The notes below the pieces were generated by a model, which was not told the DNA's origin, ran no database searches, and was given only the letters and a program-made list of their open reading frames with translations. The position numbers and the translations under genes are program-made. Shown here in pieces: positions 1-7,205 of a stretch of 59,899 nt of DNA (position 1 is the stretch's first letter; each line of letters begins with the position of its first letter). Source of the stretch: Rothia gullae (lineage in GTDB: Bacteria; Actinomycetota; Actinomycetes; Actinomycetales; Micrococcaceae); assembly GCF_024294905.1 (NCBI RefSeq), contig NZ_JANCOC010000016.1:1-59899 (forward strand), written 5' to 3'.

Positions 1-7
1 GCAAGCA

Positions 8-250
8 CTAGGAGGCGCGGCGGCGAGAACGCAGCACCATCGCAGTGCCGGCACCAAGCACCAGCGTACCGCCCAGAGCCACAGACACCGCACCGAAACC
101 AGTACGCGCCTGGCCGCCTGTGCCTTCCGATGAAACCTCCTGCGCTGCACGCCTTGACGTTTTGCGCCTCCCGTGAGGCACCCCTGTTTTAGTCGTCCCC
201 GTTTTAAGAGAAGATAGAGTCATGGAAAAAATGAACGTCGAATCCTTCAA
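8..250 (-). pseudogene. Orphan C-terminal cell-wall sorting signal remnant
   Basis: Reading the minus strand, the last 34 codons give QARTG (98-112), a roughly 20-residue Gly/Ala/Val/Leu hydrophobic stretch, then an arginine-rich tail RSRRRAS and a stop at 8-10. That is the layout of a sortase substrate C-terminus (LAXTG-like motif, membrane span, positive tail). The frame has no full protein in front of it: upstream it runs into the 5' end of luxS on the other strand. I infer a leftover of a surface protein gene cut off by rearrangement next to luxS. A chance ORF is possible but the three-part layout makes it less likely. It is not expected to be expressed as a functional protein. Confidence 0.4.
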
Positions 251-680
251 CCTCGACCACCGTGCCGTAGCCGCACCCTACGTGCGTATCGCAGACCGCA
301 AGGTCCTGCCCGGTGGCGACACCCTCATCAAGTACGATATCCGCTTCACCCAGCCGAACACCGCGCACCTGGAAATGCTGACCGTACACTCCATCGAGCA
401 CCTGAGCGCCGAGCACATGCGTAACCACACTGACCGTCTGATTGACTTCTCCCCGATGGGCTGCCAGACCGGTTTCTACGCGCTGACTCTGGGCCTGGAG
501 CCCGAGGAGTTCTTCCCCATCCTGGAAGCAACCCTCAACGATATCCTTAACGCGACCGAGGTCCCGGCAGCGAACGAGGTGCAGTGCGGTTGGGGCGCCA
601 ACCACACCCTCGAAGGTGCGCAGGCTGCGGCTCGTGAGTTCCTCGCGGCACGCGATGAGTGGGCGCAGGTGATGGCATAA
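222..680 (+). CDS. luxS: S-ribosylhomocysteine lyase LuxS
   Basis: Cleaves S-ribosylhomocysteine to homocysteine and DPD, the precursor of autoinducer-2, in the cytosolic activated methyl cycle. The 152-residue length is normal for LuxS. Visible landmarks are the N-terminal [10 protein letters not shown], the metal-binding HSIEHL motif near residue 57, and GCQTGFY near residue 84 with the catalytic cysteine; the metal is bound by the two histidines of HxxEH plus a C-terminal cysteine (VQCGWG near residue 126). The start at 222 follows a purine-rich stretch (AAGAGAAG). Its stop codon overlaps the start of mtnN (TAATG), so the two consecutive enzymes of SAH detoxification are translationally coupled. 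Confidence 0.97.
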   Translation: MEKMNVESFNLDHRAVAAPYVRIADRKVLPGGDTLIKYDIRFTQPNTAHLEMLTVHSIEHLSAEHMRNHTDRLIDFSPMGCQTGFYALTLGLEPEEFFPILEATLNDILNATEVPAANEVQCGWGANHTLEGAQAAAREFLAARDEWAQVMA

Positions 681-1573
681 TGAGCGCACAGATCCCGGAA
701 GCTTTCGCATCCGCCTTCAACCCGGTGGACTTTGACCCGAACGCTTTTGACCCGGCTGAGGCATTCAACAGCATGTTTGAGCTGATGGACGGCATGTCCA
801 ACGCCATCATCATTCAGGTGGCTATGGATGAGGAGCTTGCACCCTTCCTGAAGGTGACCGAGGAGCTGCAGCCGTCCTTCACCGAGGGCGCGGCGGTATT
901 CCACCCGCGTTACCTGCAGGTGGGTGAGGACCAGGTTCCGCTGCTGCTGGTTCGCTCCAAGATCGGTCTGGTGAACGCGGCGAGCGCCGTCACCGAGGCG
1001 ATCAGCTACTCCTCGAACTGCCTGGGCGTCATTAGCGCAGGTACCGCCGGCGGTTTGGCTCGCGGCATTAACGTGGGCGACGTGCTGATTGGCGAGAACT
1101 ACACCTACACTGATGCTGACGCGACCGCGTTTGGTTATGCGCGCGGCCAGGTTCCGGGCATGCCCGAAAGCTACGACGGTCAGGCGGACGAGTGGCAGGA
1201 CGCTCTGGAGCATGCGCTCGCCGCACTGGAGCCTGTGCGTGAGCAGGCTGAAAGCCCGTGGGAGGTGCGCCGCGGCCAGATGCTGGCGGGTAACTCCTTC
1301 GTAACCGCCCACAACGTGAAGGACACCCGCGAGGCGTTCGAGGGTGCCATCAGCACCGACATGGAGACCACCGCGATTGCGCAGGTCTGCCACAACTACG
1401 AGATTCCGTTTATCGGGGTGCGTTGCGTCTCTGATCTGTGCGGCCCGGAGGCTGACCAGGACTTCCACCTCTCCGTGGATGTGGTGGCTCCTCGTTCGGC
1501 TTGTTACGCGCTGCAGCTGGCTGCTGAGCTGTGGACCGAAGCGCAGCTGGAAGTGCTGGATCTGGCTCTCTAA
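680..1573 (+). CDS. mtnN: 5'-methylthioadenosine/S-adenosylhomocysteine nucleosidase
   Basis: Hydrolyses SAH to S-ribosylhomocysteine, the LuxS substrate, and MTA to methylthioribose. The core starts at AIIIQVAMDEEL (the DEE supplies the N-terminal catalytic Glu) and contains the glycine-rich GVISAGTAGGL, the STDMETTAIAQVC segment with the substrate-binding Met-Glu pair, and RCVSDLCG with the catalytic Asp. I chose ATG 680, which overlaps the luxS TAA by one base and sits after AGGTGATGG; this gives 297 residues. About 37 residues precede the conserved fold, rich in Phe/Asp/Asn, which E. coli-type enzymes (about 232 residues) lack. An internal ATG at 794 would give a standard-length protein. 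Order luxS-mtnN forms a two-gene methyl-cycle operon ending at a strong terminator. Confidence 0.95.
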   Translation: MSAQIPEAFASAFNPVDFDPNAFDPAEAFNSMFELMDGMSNAIIIQVAMDEELAPFLKVTEELQPSFTEGAAVFHPRYLQVGEDQVPLLLVRSKIGLVNAASAVTEAISYSSNCLGVISAGTAGGLARGINVGDVLIGENYTYTDADATAFGYARGQVPGMPESYDGQADEWQDALEHALAALEPVREQAESPWEVRRGQMLAGNSFVTAHNVKDTREAFEGAISTDMETTAIAQVCHNYEIPFIGVRCVSDLCGPEADQDFHLSVDVVAPRSACYALQLAAELWTEAQLEVLDLAL

Positions 1574-1574
1574 A

Positions 1575-1598
1575 GCTCTAGAACTAACGCTCTAGAGC
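1575..1598 (+). repeat. Inverted repeat just after mtnN
   Basis: GCTCTAGA (1575-1582) and TCTAGAGC (1591-1598) form a perfect 8-bp stem with an 8-base loop directly behind the mtnN stop. No T-run follows, so it is more likely a 3' stabilising hairpin than the terminator. Confidence 0.5.
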
Positions 1599-1632
1599 AT
1601 GCGGCACGATGTGAGCTCGCATGCGGCAAGTG

Positions 1633-1672
1633 CCGGGGCGTGAACCTGACGGGTTCGCGCCCCGGTCTTTTT
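1633..1672 (+). terminator. Intrinsic terminator of luxS-mtnN
   Basis: CCGGGGCG (1633-1640) pairs with CGCCCCGG (1658-1665), extended inside by GAACC/GGTTC, and is followed by TCTTTTTG. This is a classic intrinsic terminator. The right arm plus T-run is duplicated immediately downstream. Confidence 0.85.
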
Positions 1673-1706
1673 GTGCCGCTCTTTGCGCCCCGGTCTTTTT
1701 GTGCCG
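1657..1706 (+). repeat. Duplicated terminator tail
   Basis: The 22-base segment GCGCCCCGGTCTTTTTGTGC(CG) occurs at 1657-1678 and again at 1685-1706, followed by two further degenerate CTTTTTGT copies up to about 1745. It looks like local tandem duplication of the 3' half of the terminator. I see no gene between 1574 and 1870. Confidence 0.7.
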
Positions 1707-1870
1707 ATCTTTTTGTACTGGTTTTTGTACTCCAGTCTTTTTGCGATCAGGCACTTTGATGTATCCGGTCCGTAAGAAATGCAGAAATATTAACCGTGGT
1801 GAATATACATTCTGTGTGTCGTGGAGTACTATGAATGTGGAAACTGTCCGATCTCACAGAGGAGTACGTC

Positions 1871-2173
1871 GTGAAGTTCTGCCCGACTCTCGCCTCCGTC
1901 ACCGGTCTGCTCGGTGGCTACAAGGTTGCATCTAGCACCGGCATCCGCCCGCTCGGTGGCGCTATTCTGGCACTGTGCGGTGCCGTGGCTTACAAGAATT
2001 GGAAGCGTAAGGCTGGCGCAGGCCGTGCCACCTTCCTCACCGCTGTCTACCTGGGCGCGTTCGGCGCCGCTCATCCGCTCGCCAAGAAGCTTGGCGCGTG
2101 GCCTGCAGTCTACACTGTGACTGCTGCAACCGCTCTGTGCTCTATCGTCATTGGACGTAAGCGACAGAAGTAG
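1871..2173 (+). CDS. Small hydrophobic membrane protein, unknown function
   Basis: I do not recognise a family. The 100-residue product is rich in Gly/Ala/Leu with three to four likely membrane segments (GLLGGYKVASS region, AILALCGAVAYKNW, ATFLTAVYLGAFGAA, VYTVTAATALCSIVIG) and a positively charged C-terminus GRKRQK. I chose GTG 1871 because AGAGGAG (1858-1864) lies 6 bases ahead; an in-frame ATG at 1835 would add 12 residues but has no good ribosome site. It stands alone between two terminators, so it is monocistronic. Confidence 0.7.
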   Translation: MKFCPTLASVTGLLGGYKVASSTGIRPLGGAILALCGAVAYKNWKRKAGAGRATFLTAVYLGAFGAAHPLAKKLGAWPAVYTVTAATALCSIVIGRKRQK

Positions 2174-2182
2174 TCTTTGACG

Positions 2183-2224
2183 AAAAGACGGCGGAAAGGC
2201 AACGTTGCCTTCCCGCCGTCTTTT
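2183..2224 (+). terminator. Bidirectional-type terminator
   Basis: AAAAGACGGCGG (2183-2194) pairs with CCGCCGTCTTTT (2213-2224); the loop itself contains AAGGCAACGTTGCCTT, so the hairpin is almost fully paired. A-run before and T-run after support termination on both strands. Confidence 0.88.
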
Positions 2225-2238
2225 GCGTTCCCTCCCAC

Positions 2239-2411
2239 CGTACCGGTTGGGTAGGGATGCGCCGGGGCGATGCGTGAAGGCAACACCTTCTGCGCAACGC
2301 CCCATCACTCGATGGGGAGTGCATCAACCGGTACCGCTCTCAGTCACCTGCTGAGCTGCGGCACCACCCGATAAGTTTCCCCGCCACCGGCGGGTACACC
2401 CCACGAGGTAA
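2239..2411 (+). promoter_or_regulatory. Structured leader upstream of amino-acid permease
   Basis: A long-range helix pairs GTACCGGTTG (2240-2249) with CAACCGGTAC (2325-2334). Inside it lie a GGGGCG/CGCCCC hairpin (2264-2303) with nested GCG-TGAAGG/CCTTC-TGCGC pairing and a CCCATC/GATGGG hairpin (2301-2316). CTCAG/CTGAG follows at about 2338-2356, then the permease ribosome site. I cannot match it to a known riboswitch. The CCGGTACCGC string recalls the conserved T-box sequence but no specifier stem is evident. It is a candidate cis-regulatory RNA or attenuator. Confidence 0.4.
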
Positions 2412-2425
2412 AGGAAAAGAAGAAG

Positions 2426-3835
2426 ATGAATACCACTCCGGACTCATCCCCGGTACAGCAGGGAGTAGCAGTCTCCGAGAGCCCGCAGCTAGCGCGTGGA
2501 CTCTCCCTGCGTCACATCATGTTCATCGCCCTCGGCTCCGCCATCGGCACCGGCCTGTTCTACGGCTCGGCATCCGCCATTCAGTTGGCGGGCCCCTCCG
2601 TGCTGCTTGCCTACGTTATTGGCGGCGCGGCAGTGTTCATGGTGATGCGCGCAATGGGCGAACTCGCCCTGGCACACCCGGTCTCCGGAGCGTTCTCCGA
2701 ATACGCGACCCGCTACCTCGGACGCTGGGCGGGTTTTGTGACCGGCTGGACCTACGCCCTGGAAATGGCGCTGGTCGCCATCGCAGACGTCACCGCGTTT
2801 GCCGTGTACATGAAGTTCTGGTTCCCGAACAGCCCCTCCTGGATCTGGATTGTCTCGGTTCTGCTGATTCTGCTCGCCATTAACCTGGCGAAGGTCAAGG
2901 CGTTCGGCGAGACCGAATTCTGGTTCACCCTCGTGAAGGTCAGCGCCATTATCGCCATGATTGTTGGCGGAGTGGTTCTGCTCTTCGTGGGTGTGCAGGC
3001 ACACGACTCTGTTGCGCCCTCCGTCACGAACCTTTGGGCTCTTGAAGGTGGCTTCTTCGCGAACGGATTTACCGGCTTCCTCGCTTGCTTTACCGTGGTG
3101 ATGTTTGCCTTCGGCGGTATCGAGAACATCGGTATTGCCGCCGGTGAGGCGAAGGACCCTCGCACCTCGATTCCCAAGGCGATTCGCGCGGTGCCGTTCC
3201 GCATCCTCATCTTCTACATTCTGACCCTGTCGGTCATCATGTCCCTGTACCCCTGGCACTCGGTGACGAAGGCGAACTCGCCGTTCGTGCAGATCTTTGA
3301 GGGGCTGGGCATTCCGGCTGCTGCTTCGATTCTGAACGTGGTCATCATTACCGCCGCTATCTCTGCGCTGAACGCGGACGTGTACGGTGCCGGCCGCATG
3401 ATGTACGGCCTGGCGAAGCAGAACCTCGCCCCCGCATCCTTTGCGAAGGTTACGAAGAACGGTGCGCCCTGGATGACCACCCTCATCATGGTGCTGGTTA
3501 TGGCGGTCGGCGTGATTGTGAACGTGCTCTTTGAGAACGCGTTCGAGGTGGTCGCCTCCCTGGCAACCTTCGCGACCGTATTCGTGTGGGTCATGATTCT
3601 GCTAGCGCACATTGCCTTCAAACGTAGTGGCGCCGATACCGAGGCGCAGCCGGTACGCCAGCCCCTGTGGCTGAGCTACCTGGCGTTGGCGTTCATGATC
3701 TTTATCGTGGTGCTCTTCGGCTGCTTTGCCGATACCCAGCTGGCGCTGGTGATGGGCGCAATCTGGTGCCTGTTCCTGCTGGGCTACTACCGCCTCGTGG
3801 TGGTGCGCGCTCGCGCTGAAGCAGCAGAAGCATAG
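2426..3835 (+). CDS. Amino-acid permease, APC superfamily
   Basis: Secondary transporter for amino acids of the proton-coupled AroP/CycA/GabP-like group. The 469-residue protein begins with the signature LARGLSLRHIMFIALGSAIG followed by GTGLFYGS, the unwound TM1 substrate-binding loop of this family. About twelve membrane segments follow, with MGELALAHPVSGAFSEYA in TM3 and FAFGGIENIGIAAGEAKDP in TM6. A polar C-terminus ends after the last hydrophobic span. The ATG at 2426 follows GGTAAAGGAAAAG. Substrate cannot be read from sequence; aromatic, branched or D-Ala/Ser/Gly substrates are all possible. It is monocistronic and its long structured leader suggests control by transcript attenuation. 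Confidence 0.9.
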   Translation: MNTTPDSSPVQQGVAVSESPQLARGLSLRHIMFIALGSAIGTGLFYGSASAIQLAGPSVLLAYVIGGAAVFMVMRAMGELALAHPVSGAFSEYATRYLGRWAGFVTGWTYALEMALVAIADVTAFAVYMKFWFPNSPSWIWIVSVLLILLAINLAKVKAFGETEFWFTLVKVSAIIAMIVGGVVLLFVGVQAHDSVAPSVTNLWALEGGFFANGFTGFLACFTVVMFAFGGIENIGIAAGEAKDPRTSIPKAIRAVPFRILIFYILTLSVIMSLYPWHSVTKANSPFVQIFEGLGIPAAASILNVVIITAAISALNADVYGAGRMMYGLAKQNLAPASFAKVTKNGAPWMTTLIMVLVMAVGVIVNVLFENAFEVVASLATFATVFVWVMILLAHIAFKRSGADTEAQPVRQPLWLSYLALAFMIFIVVLFGCFADTQLALVMGAIWCLFLLGYYRLVVVRARAEAAEA

Positions 3836-3852
3836 GGAGCAGAAGCACAGAC

Positions 3853-3892
3853 ACCGAATAAACGTAGAGCCCACTGAATAAACGTAGAGCCC
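3853..3892. repeat. 20-bp tandem repeat, two copies
   Basis: GAATAAACGTAGAGCCC occurs at 3856-3872 and 3876-3892 in a 20-base period with one mismatch in the spacer, right after the permease stop. Confidence 0.75.
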
Positions 3893-3924
3893 GGGGCGAG
3901 GACTCGGCGTGAGAACCCGGCTGT

Positions 3925-3971
3925 GAAGCCCGGCGACCGGTAGTGTGATGAGCTACCTGTCGCCGGGCTTC
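3925..3971. terminator. Long hairpin after the permease
   Basis: GAAGCCCGGCGAC..GGTAG (3925-3943) pairs with CTACC..GTCGCCGGGCTTC (3953-3971). Stem is long and GC-rich but no T-run follows, so it may be a Rho-assisted terminator or mRNA-stabilising structure. Confidence 0.6.
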
Positions 3972-4004
3972 TGCTCACCCTTCCACGAAAGCGCCCCGGT
4001 AGCG

Positions 4005-4121
4005 TAGAATGGAAAGAACGCGTCTGCAGTCCGCAGTAGACGACGTGTATTACAGGGCGTAAGCCCACCACCCGGCGGCAACCGTCCGTACGGGACGTAT
4101 GCGGTACTAACTCTAGGAGTT
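4005..4121 (+). promoter_or_regulatory. rpsO promoter and structured 5' leader
   Basis: A -10 box TAGAAT (4005-4010) implies a transcript starting near 4017, about 110 bases before rpsO. The leader holds CGTCT/AGACG (4021-4041), GGGC/GCCC near 4055, and AACTC-TAG-GAGTT (4109-4121), which encloses the Shine-Dalgarno AGGAG. In other bacteria S15 represses its own translation by binding its leader; sequestration of this ribosome site fits that but is inferred. Confidence 0.45.
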
Positions 4122-4125
4122 AAAA

Positions 4126-4395
4126 GTGGCACTGGATCCCGCTGTCAAGCAGGCAATCATCAAGGAATACGCAACCCACGAGGGCGACACCGGTTCGCCC
4201 GAGGTTCAGATTGCAGTTCTGTCTCGTCGTATCGCCGACCTGACCGAGCACCTGAAGTTCCACAAGCACGATCACCACTCCCGTCGTGGCCTGATGATCC
4301 TCGTTGGTCGTCGCCGCAACATGCTCGGCTACCTGAAGAGCGTCGACATCGAGCGTTACCGTTCGCTGATCGAGCGCCTGGGTCTGCGCCGATAA
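4126..4395 (+). CDS. rpsO: 30S ribosomal protein uS15
   Basis: Primary 16S rRNA-binding protein of the small-subunit platform. The 89-residue sequence is the standard length, with the family landmarks [38 protein letters not shown] and RRNMLGYLK in order. Translation starts at GTG 4126 after CTAGGAG. It lies directly upstream of pnp, the usual rpsO-pnp arrangement in which read-through and RNA processing connect the two genes. Confidence 0.98.
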   Translation: MALDPAVKQAIIKEYATHEGDTGSPEVQIAVLSRRIADLTEHLKFHKHDHHSRRGLMILVGRRRNMLGYLKSVDIERYRSLIERLGLRR

Positions 4396-4401
4396 AACAG
4401 G

Positions 4402-4420
4402 AGCGTCTTGACGCTTTTGT
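4402..4420 (+). terminator. Weak terminator after rpsO
   Basis: AGCGT-CTTG-ACGCT followed by TTTGT, 6 bases past the rpsO stop. The 5-bp stem is short, consistent with partial read-through into pnp. Confidence 0.45.
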
Positions 4421-4446
4421 GGTGATTAATCGCCTTTAGGCGGTGT

Positions 4447-4513
4447 GTGCGGACGTGCTGTCAGCACTACCAACCCTCCTACACGGAGGCAGGTAGCGCC
4501 AGCGCGTCCGTAC
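4447..4513 (+). ncRNA. Structured pnp leader RNA (Actino-pnp-like)
   Basis: GTGCGGACG (4447-4455) pairs with CGTCCGTAC (4505-4513); inside, GCTG/CAGC, CTACC/GGTAG and CCTCC-TACAC-GGAGG stack into one long bulged hairpin. A conserved Actino-pnp RNA motif is known upstream of PNPase genes in Actinobacteria, where it is thought to mediate feedback on the exonuclease mRNA. Position and shape agree; the covariance model match was not tested. The remaining leader (4514-4785) shows no gene. Confidence 0.5.
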
Positions 4514-4785
4514 TGCCGCGTTGAGGGGCGCATCTTCCGCTCGCTAGATTCCAGCGCTAGATTCACAGCAAGAAATCGGTAGAAGACGCCGCCTCACCTG
4601 AAAGAAAGAATAGAAGGCCGTGCCGGCACACACGCCGCGGTCCTCGGTAGCGAATTACGGAACAACACCACCCCCACCTTGCCGACACACGTCGAGCACA
4701 CGAAAAGGCGGAGGAGAGGTGCCGTGGTTTCCTATCGAAGGCCGACTCGTGCGCCGTACGGCCTGCCAAGAAGAAAGAAGGAACC

Positions 4786-7005
4786 GTGGAAGGTCCCGAA
4801 ATCAAGTTTGCTGAAGTCGAAATCGACAACGGCATTCACGGTAAGCGCCACGTGCGCTTTGAAACCGGCCGCCTCGCAAAGCAGGCTGCTGGCTCCGTCC
4901 TCGTCACCATCGATGACGAGACCACCCTGCTCTCCGCAACCGCAATCGGCAAGTCTCCCCGTGAGGGCTTCGACTTCTTCCCGCTGACCGTGGACGTGGA
5001 AGAGCGCATGTACGCAGGCGGCAAGATCCCCGCATCGTACTTCCGCCGCGAAGGCCGTCCCAGCACCGAGGCAATCCTGGCTGCACGCCTGATTGACCGC
5101 CCGCTGCGCCCCGCCTTCACCAAGGGTATCCGCAACGAGGTTCAGGTCGTTGTGACCGTCCTGACCTACGAGCCGGACGAAATCTACAACACCTTCGCAA
5201 TCAACGCTGCATCCGCATCGACCTCCCTGTCCGGTGCGCCGTTCAGCGGCCCCATCGGTGGCGTGCGCATGGCACTGATTGACGGCCAGTGGGTTTGCTT
5301 CCCCAAGTACTCCCAGCTGGAAAACGCTGTGTTCGACATGGCTGTTGCAGGTCGTATCGTCACTAAGGTTGACGGTACCGAAGATGTCGCCATCATGATG
5401 GTTGAGGCAGAAGCAACCGATAACTCCTGGAAGCTCATCAAGGAAGACGGCCAGACCGCCCCCACCGAAGAGATCGTCGCAGAGGGCCTGGAAGCAGCTA
5501 AGCCCTTCATCGCAGCACTGTGCAAGGCGCAGGCTGACCTGGTGGCTCGCGCAGGCAAGCCCGCTCTGGAACTGCCCTTCTTTGGCGGCCACGGTGAGGA
5601 CGTCGACGCAGCAGTTGAGGCATTCGCAGCAGACCGCCTGGCAGAGGTGTACTCCATCGCTGGCAAGCAGGAACGCGAAGCAGCGGCAGCCGAGCTGCAG
5701 GAAGAGCTCATGGAAGCTCTCACCGGCGAAGGTAAGGAATTCGAAGAGCGCTCCAACGAGGTCTCCGTAGCATTCGCTGCCCTGACCAAGCACGTGGTTC
5801 GCCAGCGCATCCTCACCGAGCAGGTCCGTATCGACGGCCGCGGCCTGACCGACATCCGCCAGCTCACCGCTGAGGTTGAGATCCTGCCCCGCGTTCACGG
5901 CTCCGCTCTCTTCGAGCGCGGCGAAACCCAGATTATGGGTATCACCACCCTGAACATGCTCAAGATGGAGCAGCAGCTGGATTCCCTGCACCCGGTCAAG
6001 TCCAAGCGCTACATCCACCACTACAACTTCCCGCCGTACTCCACCGGTGAGACCGGCCGCGTGGGTTCGCCCAAGCGCCGCGAAATCGGCCACGGTGCAC
6101 TCGCAGAACGCGCAATCACCCCGGTGCTGCCCTCCCGCGAAGAGTTCCCCTACGCAATCCGTCAGGTCTCCGAGGCTCTGGGCTCCAACGGCTCGACCTC
6201 CATGGGTTCGGTCTGCGCATCGACCCTGTCCCTGCTGAACGCCGGTGTGCCGCTGCGCGCACCCGTTGCAGGTATCGCAATGGGCCTGGTCTCTGACGAG
6301 GTTGACGGCGAGACCCGCTACGCAGCCCTGACCGACATCCTCGGTGCGGAAGACGCACTGGGCGATATGGACTTCAAGGTTGCAGGTACCTCCGAGTTCG
6401 TGACCGCTATCCAGCTGGACACCAAGCTCGACGGTATCCCCGCATCCGTGCTCGCTGGCGCGCTGACTCAGGCACGTGAGGCTCGCCTGCACATCCTCGA
6501 GGTTCTCGTCAGCGCGATTGACGCACCGGATGAGATGAGCGAGTTCGCACCGCGCATTATTTCCGTGAAGATCCCGGTTGCCAAGATCGGTGAGGTTATC
6601 GGCCCCAAGGGTAAGATGATCAACCAGATCCAGGAAGACACCGGCGCAGACATCTCCATTGAGGACGACGGCACCGTGTACATCGGTGCAGCTGACGGCC
6701 CCTCCGCCGAGGCTGCCCGTGCAGCAGTGAACGCTATCGCTAACCCGCAGGTTCCCGAGGTTGGCGAACGCTACCTGGGTACCGTGGTGAAGGTGACCGA
6801 CTTCGGTGCGTTCATCTCGCTGACCCCCGGTAAGGACGGCCTGCTGCACATCTCCGAGATGCGTAAGCTCAACGGCGGCAAGCGCGTTGTTGACGCTGAG
6901 GACGTTGTCTCCGTGGGCCAGAAGGTCCAGGTGGAGATCACCAAGATTGATGACCGCGGCAAGCTCTCGCTGGCACCGGTCGTTGAGGGTGACGACGACG
7001 AGTAG
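4786..7005 (+). CDS. pnp: Polyribonucleotide nucleotidyltransferase (PNPase)
   Basis: Phosphorolytic 3'-5' exoribonuclease and RNA-tailing enzyme; actinobacterial homologues were also described as guanosine pentaphosphate synthetases. Domains in order: first RNase PH core (residues about 15-150), helical linker, second RNase PH core (about 340-560, with [14 protein letters not shown] and [13 protein letters not shown], the phosphate-binding loop), a KH domain ([21 protein letters not shown] loop), and an S1 domain ([22 protein letters not shown]). The 739 residues match family length. GTG 4786 follows AGAAGGAA. The gene sits 390 bases behind rpsO and carries a structured leader, so post-transcriptional autocontrol is likely. 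Confidence 0.97.
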   Translation: MEGPEIKFAEVEIDNGIHGKRHVRFETGRLAKQAAGSVLVTIDDETTLLSATAIGKSPREGFDFFPLTVDVEERMYAGGKIPASYFRREGRPSTEAILAARLIDRPLRPAFTKGIRNEVQVVVTVLTYEPDEIYNTFAINAASASTSLSGAPFSGPIGGVRMALIDGQWVCFPKYSQLENAVFDMAVAGRIVTKVDGTEDVAIMMVEAEATDNSWKLIKEDGQTAPTEEIVAEGLEAAKPFIAALCKAQADLVARAGKPALELPFFGGHGEDVDAAVEAFAADRLAEVYSIAGKQEREAAAAELQEELMEALTGEGKEFEERSNEVSVAFAALTKHVVRQRILTEQVRIDGRGLTDIRQLTAEVEILPRVHGSALFERGETQIMGITTLNMLKMEQQLDSLHPVKSKRYIHHYNFPPYSTGETGRVGSPKRREIGHGALAERAITPVLPSREEFPYAIRQVSEALGSNGSTSMGSVCASTLSLLNAGVPLRAPVAGIAMGLVSDEVDGETRYAALTDILGAEDALGDMDFKVAGTSEFVTAIQLDTKLDGIPASVLAGALTQAREARLHILEVLVSAIDAPDEMSEFAPRIISVKIPVAKIGEVIGPKGKMINQIQEDTGADISIEDDGTVYIGAADGPSAEAARAAVNAIANPQVPEVGERYLGTVVKVTDFGAFISLTPGKDGLLHISEMRKLNGGKRVVDAEDVVSVGQKVQVEITKIDDRGKLSLAPVVEGDDDE

Positions 7006-7027
7006 TCGTAACCCCCGCTAAGCGATG

Positions 7028-7086
7028 AGGGGCGTTCGGCGCACCCGGTGCGGTTCATTCCCCGCCGGATGCACCGGGCGCCCCTT
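7028..7086 (+). terminator. Hairpin after pnp
   Basis: AGGGGCG (7028-7034) pairs with CGCCCCT (7079-7085), and CCCGGTGC (7044-7051) with GCACCGGG (7071-7078). TTCGCTGTG follows, a poor T-run, so strength is uncertain. Confidence 0.55.
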
Positions 7087-7205
7087 CGCTGTGCTTGCCC
7101 TGCATCTTTTGATGCTTACCCGCCCTACCAACTGTGGGACTGCCTACAGGTAGTGGGGCGGGAATGCTTACCTTCAGACGTACCTGTTGAAAGGTTCTTC
7201 TTTCT

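Noticed and set aside
1621..1935. 104-residue frame with repeated FCxPVFL
   Set aside because: It is the translation of the terminator and its tandem copies, and overlaps the next real gene.
2325..2336. T-box riboswitch on the basis of CCGGTACCGC
   Set aside because: Only the short string agrees; no stem I specifier loop or tRNA-CCA-pairing bulge could be drawn.
4732..6849. 705-residue minus-strand frame opposite pnp
   Set aside because: Composition is a mirror of the pnp codons (Cys, His, Val, Gly rich), with no family and no ribosome site; typical antisense shadow in GC-rich DNA.
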